Assembly (NCBI GenBank): GCA_944390715.1
Contig: CALXQS010000008.1
Coordinates: 26,392 to 90,391 of the forward strand
DNA: 64,000 nt
Direction: 5' to 3'
Source of the DNA: an uncultured Duodenibacillus sp.
GTDB lineage: Bacteria > Pseudomonadota > Gammaproteobacteria > Burkholderiales > Burkholderiaceae_F
Part shown: positions 34,758 through 41,956 of the stretch, piece by piece
How the letters are laid out: every line of letters begins with the position of its first letter
Position numbering within the stretch: position 1 is the first letter of the stretch
Notes under the pieces: model-generated
The model's database searches: none
What the model saw: only the letters and a program-made list of their open reading frames with translations
Told to the model about the DNA's origin: nothing
Made by a program: the position numbers and the translations under genes

Positions 34758-35549
34758 ATGGGTTTCCTGCAAGGTAAAAAACTTCTTATCACTGGCGTTT
34801 TGTCGAACCGCTCCATCGCCTACGGCATCGCCCAGGCCTGCCGCCGCGAAGGCGCCGAACTCGCATTTACCTATGTCGGCGAACGCTTCCATGACCGCGT
34901 CAATGCCTTTGCTCAAGAATTTGGCAGCGACATCTGCCTCGAGATGGATGTCTCCAAAGATGATCAAATCAGTGCGGTTTTCGGTGAACTGCGTGAACGC
35001 TGGGGTGGCCTTGACGGCTTTGTGCACTCCATCGGATTTGCTCCGCGCCAGTGCATTGCCGGCGACTTCTTGGAAGGCATCTCGAGGGAAGCTTTCCAGA
35101 CGGCAATGGACATCTCTGCCTACTCCTACCCAGCTTTGGCAAAGGCCGCTTTGCCTCTGATGGAAGGCCGCAAAGCGTCTATGCTTGCGTTGACCTACAT
35201 CGGCAGCGAACGCACTGTTCCCAACTACAACACAATGGGACTGTGCAAAGCTGCTCTGGAATCGGCCACGCGCTACCTTGCCGGCAGCCTTGGGCCCAAA
35301 GGCATTCGAGTCAACGCCATCAGCTCCGGTCCCATCCGTACGCTTGCCGCCTCCGGCATTCAGGACTTCTCGAAAATTCTGTCCTTCATGGACGCCAATG
35401 CTCCATTGCGCCGCACGGTAACGATTGAAGAGGTCGGAAACACTGCAGCATTTCTGCTTTCTGATCTTGCAAGCGGCATCACCGGCAACATTGCTTACGT
35501 GGATGCAGGCTTTCACAGTGTCGGCGTCAGCCCTCAGGTGACGGACTAA
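34758..35549 (+). CDS. fabI: Enoyl-[acyl-carrier-protein] reductase FabI (NADH)
   Basis: Catalyses the last reduction of each fatty-acid elongation cycle. The 263-residue SDR has the FabI-type nucleotide motif GVLSNRSIAYGIA (13-25), active-site Tyr147 and Tyr157 with Lys164 in YIGSERTVPNYNTMGLCKAA, and the SSGPIRTLAASGI loop typical of FabI. An AAAAAGGAAG ribosome-binding site lies upstream of the ATG. The gene ends in a strong nested terminator shared with convergent fur. Confidence 0.97.
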   Translation: MGFLQGKKLLITGVLSNRSIAYGIAQACRREGAELAFTYVGERFHDRVNAFAQEFGSDICLEMDVSKDDQISAVFGELRERWGGLDGFVHSIGFAPRQCIAGDFLEGISREAFQTAMDISAYSYPALAKAALPLMEGRKASMLALTYIGSERTVPNYNTMGLCKAALESATRYLAGSLGPKGIRVNAISSGPIRTLAASGIQDFSKILSFMDANAPLRRTVTIEEVGNTAAFLLSDLASGITGNIAYVDAGFHSVGVSPQVTD

Positions 35550-35577
35550 TCACGTCCTAAAGAGAGCTCCAAACACG

Positions 35578-35651
35578 AAAAATCCCGGCCGAAACGAACC
35601 GTCCCCAGAAAGCGTCTCGCTTTCTGGGGACAGTACAAAACCGGGATTTTT
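35578..35651. terminator. Nested bidirectional terminator between fabI and fur
   Basis: An inner perfect 14-bp stem (35601-35614 with 35618-35631, three-base loop) sits inside an outer stem AAAAATCCCGG/CCGGGATTTTT (35578-35588 with 35641-35651). The outer arms supply T-runs in both directions, as expected for convergent genes. Confidence 0.88.
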
Positions 35652-35683
35652 TATGTTTTCCGATGCGCTTGACTGTTGCCGAG

Positions 35684-36148
35684 CTACTTTTGCAGAAGTC
35701 CTTTTTTGCGGCAGTCTGAACAAATGCCGTACATGGAAAGTGCATGCCCCTCCAGCTCAAACCCCAACTTTTCGGCAATCAGCTTCTGGCGCTTTTCAAT
35801 TTCCTTGTCGACAAACTCCTCCACACGGCCGCATCGCGTGCAGACAATGTGATCGTGGTGCTGGCCGTCATCCATCTCGTAAGTCGCCCGATCATTGCCG
35901 AAGTAGTGGCGCACGATGAGGCCGGCTGCCTCAAACTGCGTAAGCACGCGATAAACCGTCGCGAGCCCAATATCGACATTTTCAGAAACCAGCTGCTTGT
36001 AGATGTCTTCCGCGCTCAGATGCCTGAGCTGATCGTTTTCCTGGGCCTTTTGAAAAATTTCAAGAATGCGCATACGCGGCACGGTTGCCTTCAGTCCGGC
36101 GTTTTTCAGATCTTTCTCGGGTTCATGCCCGTCCATGAGCTTATTCAC
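35684..36148 (-). CDS. fur: Ferric uptake regulator Fur
   Basis: An iron-responsive repressor of 154 residues. The winged-helix DNA-binding domain includes LKATVPRMRILEIF and IGLATVYRVLTQFEAAGL; the metal-binding and dimer domain has HHDHIVCTRCG and the second CxxC (GICSDCRKK). I choose the GTG at 36148 because GGGAG stands six bases upstream and the product then matches the usual Fur length. Upstream TTG and downstream ATG (36136) starts are possible. It diverges from bamE across a short gap holding a 15-bp palindrome. Confidence 0.94.
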   Translation of the reverse strand: MNKLMDGHEPEKDLKNAGLKATVPRMRILEIFQKAQENDQLRHLSAEDIYKQLVSENVDIGLATVYRVLTQFEAAGLIVRHYFGNDRATYEMDDGQHHDHIVCTRCGRVEEFVDKEIEKRQKLIAEKLGFELEGHALSMYGICSDCRKKGLLQK

Positions 36149-36196
36149 AAAAATCTCCCGCTGCCTGCTGATGAGGCATTCATTTCTGATCAATAC

Positions 36197-36211
36197 CCGT
36201 TATCATAACGG
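36197..36211. promoter_or_regulatory. 15-bp palindrome in the fur-bamE divergent region
   Basis: The sequence ccgttatcataacgg is a perfect palindrome around its central base. It lies 48 bases upstream of the fur GTG and 54 bases upstream of the bamE ATG, where an operator or overlapping -10 elements (TATCAT/TATGAT) would sit. It is not a consensus Fur box. The regulator is unknown. Confidence 0.5.
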
Positions 36212-36265
36212 CAACTCAAACCCAATGGATTGCCCCTGCCGCAATCCAGGATTTTTTTGCTCATC

Positions 36266-36691
36266 ATGAATTTTCGCTCTTTTGCGGTTTGCGCCGTTTT
36301 TGGACTCTCTGTTGCCGGCCTTTCCGGCTGCAGCTTCAACAGCTACATCTATCGTCCCGATGTTCACCAAGGCAATCTTGTGACAGAGGAAATGATCCAG
36401 CAGCTGCAGGTCGGCATGAGCCGCCAGCAAGTACTCTTCCTGTTGGGAGAACCTTTGGTGCAAAGTCAGTTCCACACTCACCGCTGGGACTATACCTACT
36501 ATTTCAACCCGCGCTACGGGGACATTGAAAGTCGCAAGGTCACGCTCACATTTGACGACCAGGACCGCTTGACGGCCGTCGCACACGATGCGCTTCCCAC
36601 AGAAAAGCAGGCCGACGAGATGATTCTCGGTCAGGAAACTGACTTCAAAATCACCCCTTTGGTCGTACCCGAAAGAGACGAGGATGAGTGA
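36266..36691 (+). CDS. bamE: Outer membrane protein assembly factor BamE (SmpA/OmlA)
   Basis: A 141-residue lipoprotein of the BAM complex that folds outer-membrane beta-barrels. The signal ends at the lipobox GLSGC (Cys about 22). The mature part has the family pattern YRPDVHQGNLV, then MIQQLQVGMSRQQVLFLLGEP and WDYTYYF. I use the ATG at 36266, which places the signal peptide correctly; a start at 36230 would add 12 residues in front. Its stop overlaps the dapB start by one base (TGATG). fur divergent from bamE is a common betaproteobacterial arrangement. Confidence 0.95.
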   Translation: MNFRSFAVCAVFGLSVAGLSGCSFNSYIYRPDVHQGNLVTEEMIQQLQVGMSRQQVLFLLGEPLVQSQFHTHRWDYTYYFNPRYGDIESRKVTLTFDDQDRLTAVAHDALPTEKQADEMILGQETDFKITPLVVPERDEDE

Positions 36692-37485
36692 TGGCAAGAA
36701 TTGCTGTATCCGGAGCAAGCGGCCGCATGGGAAAAATGCTCATTGAGGCTGTTGTTCAATCTGAGGACCTTGAACTTGCCGCTGCGCTCTGCCCAGAGTC
36801 TGACGCAGCAGTTGGCCTAGACGCCGGCGCCTTCATGGGGAAAACGACGGGCGTCGAAATCAGTGCAGACCCCGGCGTTTTGCAAACGTGCGATGTCCTC
36901 ATCGACTTTACGCGCCCGGCGGGAACTCTGGCCTACCTTGATGCCTGCGTTCAGTACAAAACGGGCATGGTCATCGGGACGACCGGTTTTGACGCTGCGG
37001 GCATTGCCGCTATTGAACGCGCCTCGCAACTTGTTCCGATCGTTTTTGCTCCCAACATGAGCGTCGGCGTCAACGCAGCATTTAAGCTTATCGAGACCGC
37101 CGCAAAGCTTCTTGCCGGCTACGACTGCGAAATCGTCGAAATGCATCACAAGCATAAAGTTGACGCCCCTTCAGGTACTGCGCTTGAGATGGGGCGGCGC
37201 GTGGCTCTTGCACGCGGTCAAAATTTCGACGACGTTGCTCTTTTAAGCCGCCAAGGTCATACCGGCGAAAGAAAGCCGGGAACCATCGGTTTTGCCGCTT
37301 TGCGCGGAGGCGATGTGGTGGGAGACCACACAGTGGTTTTTGCAAGCACCGGCGAGCGCATTGAAATAAGCCACAAGTCTGGTTCTCGAGCGGGATACGC
37401 ACAGGGATCGCTTGAGGCCGCGCGTTTCATTTTGAAAAGAAATAAAGGGCTCTACAACATGTCCGATGTTCTTGGACTGAGCTAA
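36691..37485 (+). CDS. dapB: 4-hydroxy-tetrahydrodipicolinate reductase
   Basis: The second committed enzyme of lysine and diaminopimelate synthesis, 264 residues. The NAD(P)-binding GASGRMG is at 8-14, the conserved catalytic HHKHKVDAPSGTALEMG segment near residue 152, and GERKPGTIGFAALRGGD-VVGDHTV in the substrate-binding part. The ATG at 36691 shares a base with the bamE stop and is preceded by AGGATGAG; a GTG one codon earlier is less likely. bamE and dapB are translationally coupled. Confidence 0.96.
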   Translation: MARIAVSGASGRMGKMLIEAVVQSEDLELAAALCPESDAAVGLDAGAFMGKTTGVEISADPGVLQTCDVLIDFTRPAGTLAYLDACVQYKTGMVIGTTGFDAAGIAAIERASQLVPIVFAPNMSVGVNAAFKLIETAAKLLAGYDCEIVEMHHKHKVDAPSGTALEMGRRVALARGQNFDDVALLSRQGHTGERKPGTIGFAALRGGDVVGDHTVVFASTGERIEISHKSGSRAGYAQGSLEAARFILKRNKGLYNMSDVLGLS

Positions 37486-37551
37486 TCTATCGGACTCGGT
37501 CTTTTGCGGCCGGCCGCAATAATTTTTTTCAGCACAGAAAGGATCTCCATC

Positions 37552-37752
37552 ATGAACGAACAACTCGACAAACTCGAAAGCTCCGTCGCCCGTCTCGTGC
37601 AGGCCTACAACGAGCTCAAGCAGGAAAACGAAAACCTCAAGGCTCAGCTTGCCGACAAAACTGCCGCAGTCGACCTCCTTGAGGAAGAATCGCAGGCTGT
37701 GCGTACGCGCATCGATGCTCTCGTGGCTAGCCTCACCGTTGAGAACGCCTAA
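37552..37752 (+). CDS. ZapB-like small coiled-coil cell division protein
   Basis: A 66-residue protein that is almost wholly coiled coil, with heptad-like LDKLESSVARLVQAYNEL and LKAQLADKTAAVDLLEEE. It lies 41 bases upstream of zapA, the position of the TIGR02449/ZapB-type proteins in many beta- and gammaproteobacteria. ZapB bridges ZapA-FtsZ and the terminus region in E. coli, but a shared function here is inferred from size, coiled coil and position. The ATG at 37552 has AAAGGA upstream. Confidence 0.8.
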   Translation: MNEQLDKLESSVARLVQAYNELKQENENLKAQLADKTAAVDLLEEESQAVRTRIDALVASLTVENA

Positions 37753-37793
37753 TTCACTACCTTTAATCCATCAATTCCCAGGAGCTCTTGAGC

Positions 37794-38087
37794 ATGCCTC
37801 GTCTTACGCTTACCATCATGGACCGCGAATATCCGTTTGACGTCTCCGACGATGATGTCGAACCTCTGAAGGAGGCTGCCGAACTCATCAACACGCGCGC
37901 CGCGCAAGTGCGCAATGCCAATCGTGCGCTCACTGCAGAGCGCGTGGCCGTCATGGCCTCGCTGCAGATCGCCTTTGATTCCATCACTGGCCGTCTGGGG
38001 CAAGTTCCGGTTGATGCCACGACGATTTCCCGCGTCGCGGCGCTGCGCATGAAATGTGATGAGGCACTGACTCCAGCACTGGATTAA
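37794..38087 (+). CDS. zapA: Cell division protein ZapA
   Basis: A 97-residue FtsZ-associated protein that cross-links FtsZ filaments. The N-terminal LTLTIMDREYPFDVSDDD head is followed by the coiled-coil helix (LKEAAELINTRAAQVR, VMASLQIAFDSI). The ATG at 37794 with AGGAG upstream is preferred to a TTG two codons earlier. The gene is followed by a hairpin and then the 6S RNA gene, as in many proteobacteria. Confidence 0.93.
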   Translation: MPRLTLTIMDREYPFDVSDDDVEPLKEAAELINTRAAQVRNANRALTAERVAVMASLQIAFDSITGRLGQVPVDATTISRVAALRMKCDEALTPALD

Positions 38088-38114
38088 TACTTCTCACAGG
38101 CTTGTTTTTCTTCA

Positions 38115-38141
38115 TTCGGCTGCGTTGATCACGCAGCCGAA
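38115..38141 (+). terminator. Hairpin between zapA and the 6S RNA gene
   Basis: A perfect 11-bp stem (38115-38125 with 38131-38141) and a five-base loop, without a downstream T-run. It overlaps the place where the -35 element of the 6S promoter should be (the -10 is at 38146), so it may end zapA transcription, shape the promoter, or both. Confidence 0.55.
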
Positions 38142-38145
38142 TCCG

Positions 38146-38151
38146 TATAAT
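38146..38151 (+). promoter_or_regulatory. -10 element of the 6S RNA promoter
   Basis: A perfect TATAAT ends seven bases before the predicted 6S RNA 5' end at about 38158. A TTGATC at 38125-38130 could be a -35 but the spacing (15) is short. Confidence 0.7.
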
Positions 38152-38157
38152 GGACTT

Positions 38158-38334
38158 GCCCTGTGATGTTTCAATTCAAGGCTCCAATGTTCCTAACCTA
38201 TGCACTGTGTGCAAGGCTGCTCAGCTAGAGAGCCGATAGTGCATCGGGCACGCGTTTGCCCGATCCGATTTCCGCTCCAGCCGCGGCCACCCTGGACTCT
38301 CGGTTCAGGCAACGTAGCCGGAAACACACAGGGA
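38158..38334 (+). ncRNA. ssrS: 6S RNA
   Basis: A roughly 177-base RNA that binds sigma70 RNA polymerase as a promoter mimic in stationary phase. The closing stem is visible: CCCTGTG plus TGTTT at 38159-38171 (one bulged A) pairs with AAACACACAGGG at 38322-38333. The interior can form the arms flanking an open central bubble, and a consensus -10 lies just upstream. Position directly after zapA is the standard proteobacterial 6S location. The exact ends and the interior fold were judged by eye. Confidence 0.85.
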
Positions 38335-38371
38335 TTTCTTTTGTTCTTTTTGTCACGCTTTCTCTTTGCCC

Positions 38372-38842
38372 ATGCGTTACTGGCTCATGAAAACCGAGCC
38401 GTCGGAGTGCAGCTTCGACGACGTGATGAAGCGCCCAAATCATACGGTTGATTGGTGGGGCATCAGAAATTATCAAGCGCGCAACTTCATGCGCGACGAA
38501 ATGCATGCCGGAGACGGCGTTTTGTTCTACCACTCAAGCTGCAAGGAGCCGGGCATTGTCGGCATTGCGCGCATTGCCTCTGAAGCCTATCCGGACCGAC
38601 TGCAATTTGATGCGCAAAGCGAATACTTCGATGCAAAAAGTTCCCGCCAATCTCCGCGATGGCTCGCTGTTGATGTCGAGGCTTTGCGTCCAATCCCCCT
38701 GATTTCTCTTGCCGAGTTGAGAAAACATCCTCAGACGGCAAGCATGCGCGTGCTGGCCCGCGGAAATCGACTATCCATCACGCCTGTATCGCCCTCTGAG
38801 TTTGCCTTCATCACTGAAGTGCTTGCACAGAAAAACTCCTGA
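38372..38842 (+). CDS. EVE domain-containing protein
   Basis: A 156-residue single-domain EVE (PUA-like) protein. MRYWLMKTEPSECSFDD at the start, WWGIRNYQARNFMRD, GDGVLFYHSSCKEPGIVGIARI and DPR-like SPRWLAVDVE are family hallmarks. EVE/YTH-like folds bind modified bases in nucleic acids; a specific ligand is not known for this small type. The ATG at 38372 is chosen over an upstream TTG. It follows ssrS, the usual zapA-ssrS-EVE order of Burkholderiales. Confidence 0.92.
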   Translation: MRYWLMKTEPSECSFDDVMKRPNHTVDWWGIRNYQARNFMRDEMHAGDGVLFYHSSCKEPGIVGIARIASEAYPDRLQFDAQSEYFDAKSSRQSPRWLAVDVEALRPIPLISLAELRKHPQTASMRVLARGNRLSITPVSPSEFAFITEVLAQKNS

Positions 38843-38886
38843 TCATTGTTGTTTGACTCTTCAAACTTCACTACTTCATCATAAAA

Positions 38887-39684
38887 ATGTCCGATTACAG
38901 CATCACTGCCTTACAGCCGGAGACTGCGGCCGCACACCTGTTTCATGTGCGTCATGTTTCACCTCTCGTGCACTGCATCACCAACGATGTCGTGCAGGAG
39001 ATCACCGCGAATGTTCTTCTTGCCGTGGGAGCCTCTCCCGCCATGGTCATCGCCCCTGAAGAAGCCTCGCATTTTGCGGCAATCGCCTCGGCGCTTTCGA
39101 TCAACATAGGCACGCCTCGTCAGGAATCGCTTCAGGCCATGCATCTTGCCGTGAAGTCTGCCGTCAAGCACCATGTTCCTTGGGTTCTTGATCCCGTAGC
39201 CGCCGGCGTAATTCCCTGGCGCGATCAAATGATCAACGGCTTGATTGCGCTCAAACCCACAGCCATCCGTGCAAACGCCTCAGAAATCAAAGCTTTGGCC
39301 GGCACCGGTCAGGGAGGAAAGGGTGTCGACAGCACGGATTCGAGCGAATCGGCCATTGATGCTGCTCTCCTGCTGGCACGCAAAACCGGAGCCATTGTCT
39401 GCGTCACCGGAGAAACTGACTACATCACGAACGGCCGCGAGATTCTTTCAGTCACCGGCGGCTCTAGAAAAACCACGATGGTTGTAGGCACAGGATGCTC
39501 GCTTTCGGCCATGGTCGCAGCCTTTCTTGCACAAACCGAACATCCCCTTGAGGCCGTTGCATCGGCTTGCGCCCTAGCGAAGCTTGCCGCCCATCAGGCC
39601 GCCAGCGTCGCCAGCGGCCCTGGAAGCTTCAAAGTCGCCTACATTGATGCGCTCAACCTCATTCAGGCCAAGGACTTTTATTGA
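38887..39684 (+). CDS. thiM: Hydroxyethylthiazole kinase
   Basis: Salvages 4-methyl-5-(2-hydroxyethyl)thiazole by phosphorylation for thiamine synthesis. The 265-residue ribokinase-like protein has VHCITNDVVQEITANVLLA at the start, LDPVAAG, ANASEIKALAG and the anion-hole GTGCSLSAMVAAFL with catalytic Cys. It runs into thiE with a one-base gap, a thiamine salvage pair. The 44 bases upstream are too short for a TPP riboswitch, and I see no thi-box, so TPP control by riboswitch is not supported. Confidence 0.96.
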   Translation: MSDYSITALQPETAAAHLFHVRHVSPLVHCITNDVVQEITANVLLAVGASPAMVIAPEEASHFAAIASALSINIGTPRQESLQAMHLAVKSAVKHHVPWVLDPVAAGVIPWRDQMINGLIALKPTAIRANASEIKALAGTGQGGKGVDSTDSSESAIDAALLLARKTGAIVCVTGETDYITNGREILSVTGGSRKTTMVVGTGCSLSAMVAAFLAQTEHPLEAVASACALAKLAAHQAASVASGPGSFKVAYIDALNLIQAKDFY

Positions 39685-39685
39685 A

Positions 39686-40360
39686 ATGCACGCGATTGAC
39701 CTTTCGGTATATCTGGTGCTTGATCCCGATTTGTGCGGCGGCTTTCGGGGGATGATCGATACGGCGCTTGCCGCTGCCCAAAACGGAGCGACCGTTGTGC
39801 AGCTGCGGGCCCCCAAATGGAAGAAACGCGCGCTTGCCGAGTGTGCCAGAGAGCTAAAGACCGGGCTTGCCCCTTTTCATGTTCCCTTGATCATCAATGA
39901 TCATGCCGACGTCTGCGCCGCCGTGAAAGCCGACGGCCTTCACATCGGGCAGGAAGATCTCTCGCCGGCAGACGCCCGCGCAGTGATCGGCCCTGACTGC
40001 ATATTGGGCCAATCCGTATCCAACGCCGCCGAACTCAAAGCCGTCGATGTCGGCCTTGTTGATCACATCGGAATCGGTCCCATCTACAGTACGGCGACCA
40101 AGACAGACGCAGGACCGCAGCTTGGCATCGAAGGGTTTGCAAAGCTTGCCTCGCACAAACCCTGTCCAGTTGTGGCCATCGGCAGCGTAAAGGCAACAAT
40201 GGCCGCTGAGCTTTTTGCCGCTGGTGCTGACGGCCTGGCGGTGGTCTCAGCCATCTGCGGACAGCCTGACCCCGGTCTTGCAGCCAAGCAGCTCGCGCAA
40301 GCCGTTTTCGCAGCCAAAGCGGCGCAGGCAAAATTAAGTTCCTGCAGTCAAATCCCCTAG
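39686..40360 (+). CDS. thiE: Thiamine-phosphate synthase
   Basis: Joins HMP diphosphate and HET phosphate to thiamine phosphate. The 224-residue TIM barrel has VQLRAPKWKKR (substrate-binding), PLIINDHADVCAAVKADGLHIGQEDL, LGQSVSN and GIGPIYSTATKTDAG with the conserved TxTK. The conserved VQLR-K segment is slightly atypical (RAPKWKKR where many have REK). The ATG at 39686, one base after thiM, gives the family length; the upstream in-frame extension overlaps thiM and is not conserved. Confidence 0.94.
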   Translation: MHAIDLSVYLVLDPDLCGGFRGMIDTALAAAQNGATVVQLRAPKWKKRALAECARELKTGLAPFHVPLIINDHADVCAAVKADGLHIGQEDLSPADARAVIGPDCILGQSVSNAAELKAVDVGLVDHIGIGPIYSTATKTDAGPQLGIEGFAKLASHKPCPVVAIGSVKATMAAELFAAGADGLAVVSAICGQPDPGLAAKQLAQAVFAAKAAQAKLSSCSQIP

Positions 40361-40396
40361 AATTGATTCATTAGAAAGAGAATCACGTCAAAAATT

Positions 40397-41956
40397 ATGG
40401 GACTGGGACGCAAACAAAAACCGAGCATGTCGGTTACGCTTGAGCAGGCAAAGCTTGTTTTGCTTGCCCGTGCGCTGGAAACTTCTGGCGACAAGTCTGC
40501 AAAATGGACTCGTGCTGATGCAGAAAGCGCCAGCCTGCGAGCCGCGCACGCTCTGGGAGAAAATGCCGGCGCTGCCCGGATGCTTGTCGAGCGCGCTCGT
40601 CTTGTGCTTAGCGAAGCCGCCAAGAGAGGCGTCTCGACCACAATAGGCACCAAGGCTCGATTGCCTCTTTTGCTTGCACCCGTCTTTATTTTGGCTGCTT
40701 TCGTCCTGGGAGCGCTCACTGACCGCATTGCTAGTCCTGAACACCTTGTCAATCTGCTTTCGCCGCCATTTTGGACAGTCATTGTTTGGAATTTAGCCGT
40801 CTATATTGTTCTTTTTTTATGTGCTCTGGGAATTCTCGGCAGCAGCAAAGATCGGTTTGGACTCCCGCTTCGTTCGTTTTTGACTTCCTTTGTAGAAAAA
40901 AGCGCTTTTTCCACTTTCAGCTTCAAAAAAGGCTACAAGAGCTTTTTCTACTCCCAATGGAGCAGCCTCGCTGCGCCGCTTGTGCGCATGCACGTGGCCC
41001 GAGTGCTGCACCTGGCGGCAATTGCTTTTGCTCTGGGGCTTATTGTGAGCCTGCTTGTGCGAGGATTCGGCACTTCCTACTGGGCAGGATGGGAGAGCAC
41101 GTGGCTTGCCGAAAATCCCTCTGCCGTAAAGAAATTTCTCGACTGCACGTACGGACTGATTCCCAGCATGGCAGGGCTGCCCGCCATGCCGGACCTCGCG
41201 CAGGTTGCGCAAATGCGCGCAGACAACCTGCCCTACCTGCAAAGTGCGCCATCGGCAGCTCCCTGGCTTATTCGAATGATGCTTCTGATGACGCTGGTTG
41301 TCATCGTTCCCCGCTTAGCCTTTGTTCTTTTTGATACCTGGCGCATCAAACGCTTTCGCAACCACGTCTGCATAACGCTTGACGACCCGTATTTTGAAAA
41401 AATTCTGGCGCAATGCGCAGAAGATGCTGCGCTGGGGCAACTTCTGATCGTCACCTCCAGCGTCGAGCGCCCGCAGCGCCCTCAAGCCATTGCCGATATT
41501 CGCAAGTACTGGGGACTTGAAGCGGATTCCTCCATCTTTGTCATGGATTTCGACGACATGCAGGCTCCCGCCCCGGAAATCAGCACGGACACGCCTCGCA
41601 AAACCGTCGTTCTTTTATGGCTTGACGGAATGCAGACGCCCGAAGCCGACACGCACGGCGTCGTGATCGACAAACTTAAAGCTGCCTGTGAAGCATCGCA
41701 GGATTCAGTTTTTGCCGCGCTTTTGGATCTTTCTGAATTTTCTGAACACTTTGCACAGCTTCCCGAACGCATCCAAGAACGGGAAAGCCTGTGGAATCAC
41801 TTCGTCAAGTCTCGAGATGCCAGGCTTTTTGTCATGACCAGCGCTTCTCAAAGCCAGCTTGAAGCAGTGAAAAGCCTTCGCACCTGGGCTGCTCCCAAAA
41901 CCGCGCAGACCGCGACAGCTGTCATAAAACCCGTTTCTGCCGAGGATAAATCCTGA
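40397..41956 (+). CDS. DUF2868 membrane protein
   Basis: A 519-residue integral membrane protein of the DUF2868 family. About four hydrophobic segments are visible (roughly residues 88-108, 127-150, 205-228 and 293-315), with a soluble C-terminal half. Its stop overlaps the start of a GTPase-like gene by one base (TGATG). The pair DUF2868-DUF3482 is conserved in proteobacteria but has no established role; by analogy with other paired GTPase/membrane systems the two may form one membrane-linked complex. No catalytic motif was recognised. Confidence 0.85.
   Translation: MGLGRKQKPSMSVTLEQAKLVLLARALETSGDKSAKWTRADAESASLRAAHALGENAGAARMLVERARLVLSEAAKRGVSTTIGTKARLPLLLAPVFILAAFVLGALTDRIASPEHLVNLLSPPFWTVIVWNLAVYIVLFLCALGILGSSKDRFGLPLRSFLTSFVEKSAFSTFSFKKGYKSFFYSQWSSLAAPLVRMHVARVLHLAAIAFALGLIVSLLVRGFGTSYWAGWESTWLAENPSAVKKFLDCTYGLIPSMAGLPAMPDLAQVAQMRADNLPYLQSAPSAAPWLIRMMLLMTLVVIVPRLAFVLFDTWRIKRFRNHVCITLDDPYFEKILAQCAEDAALGQLLIVTSSVERPQRPQAIADIRKYWGLEADSSIFVMDFDDMQAPAPEISTDTPRKTVVLLWLDGMQTPEADTHGVVIDKLKAACEASQDSVFAALLDLSEFSEHFAQLPERIQERESLWNHFVKSRDARLFVMTSASQSQLEAVKSLRTWAAPKTAQTATAVIKPVSAEDKS

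Noticed and set aside
36149..36265. Consensus Fur box at the fur promoter
   Set aside because: The palindrome there does not match the GATAATGATAATCATTATC-type consensus; autoregulation by Fur is not supported by sequence.
38843..38886. Possible TPP riboswitch before thiM
   Set aside because: Only 44 bases lie between the EVE gene and thiM, too short for a thi-box aptamer, and no conserved TPP-binding sequence is seen.
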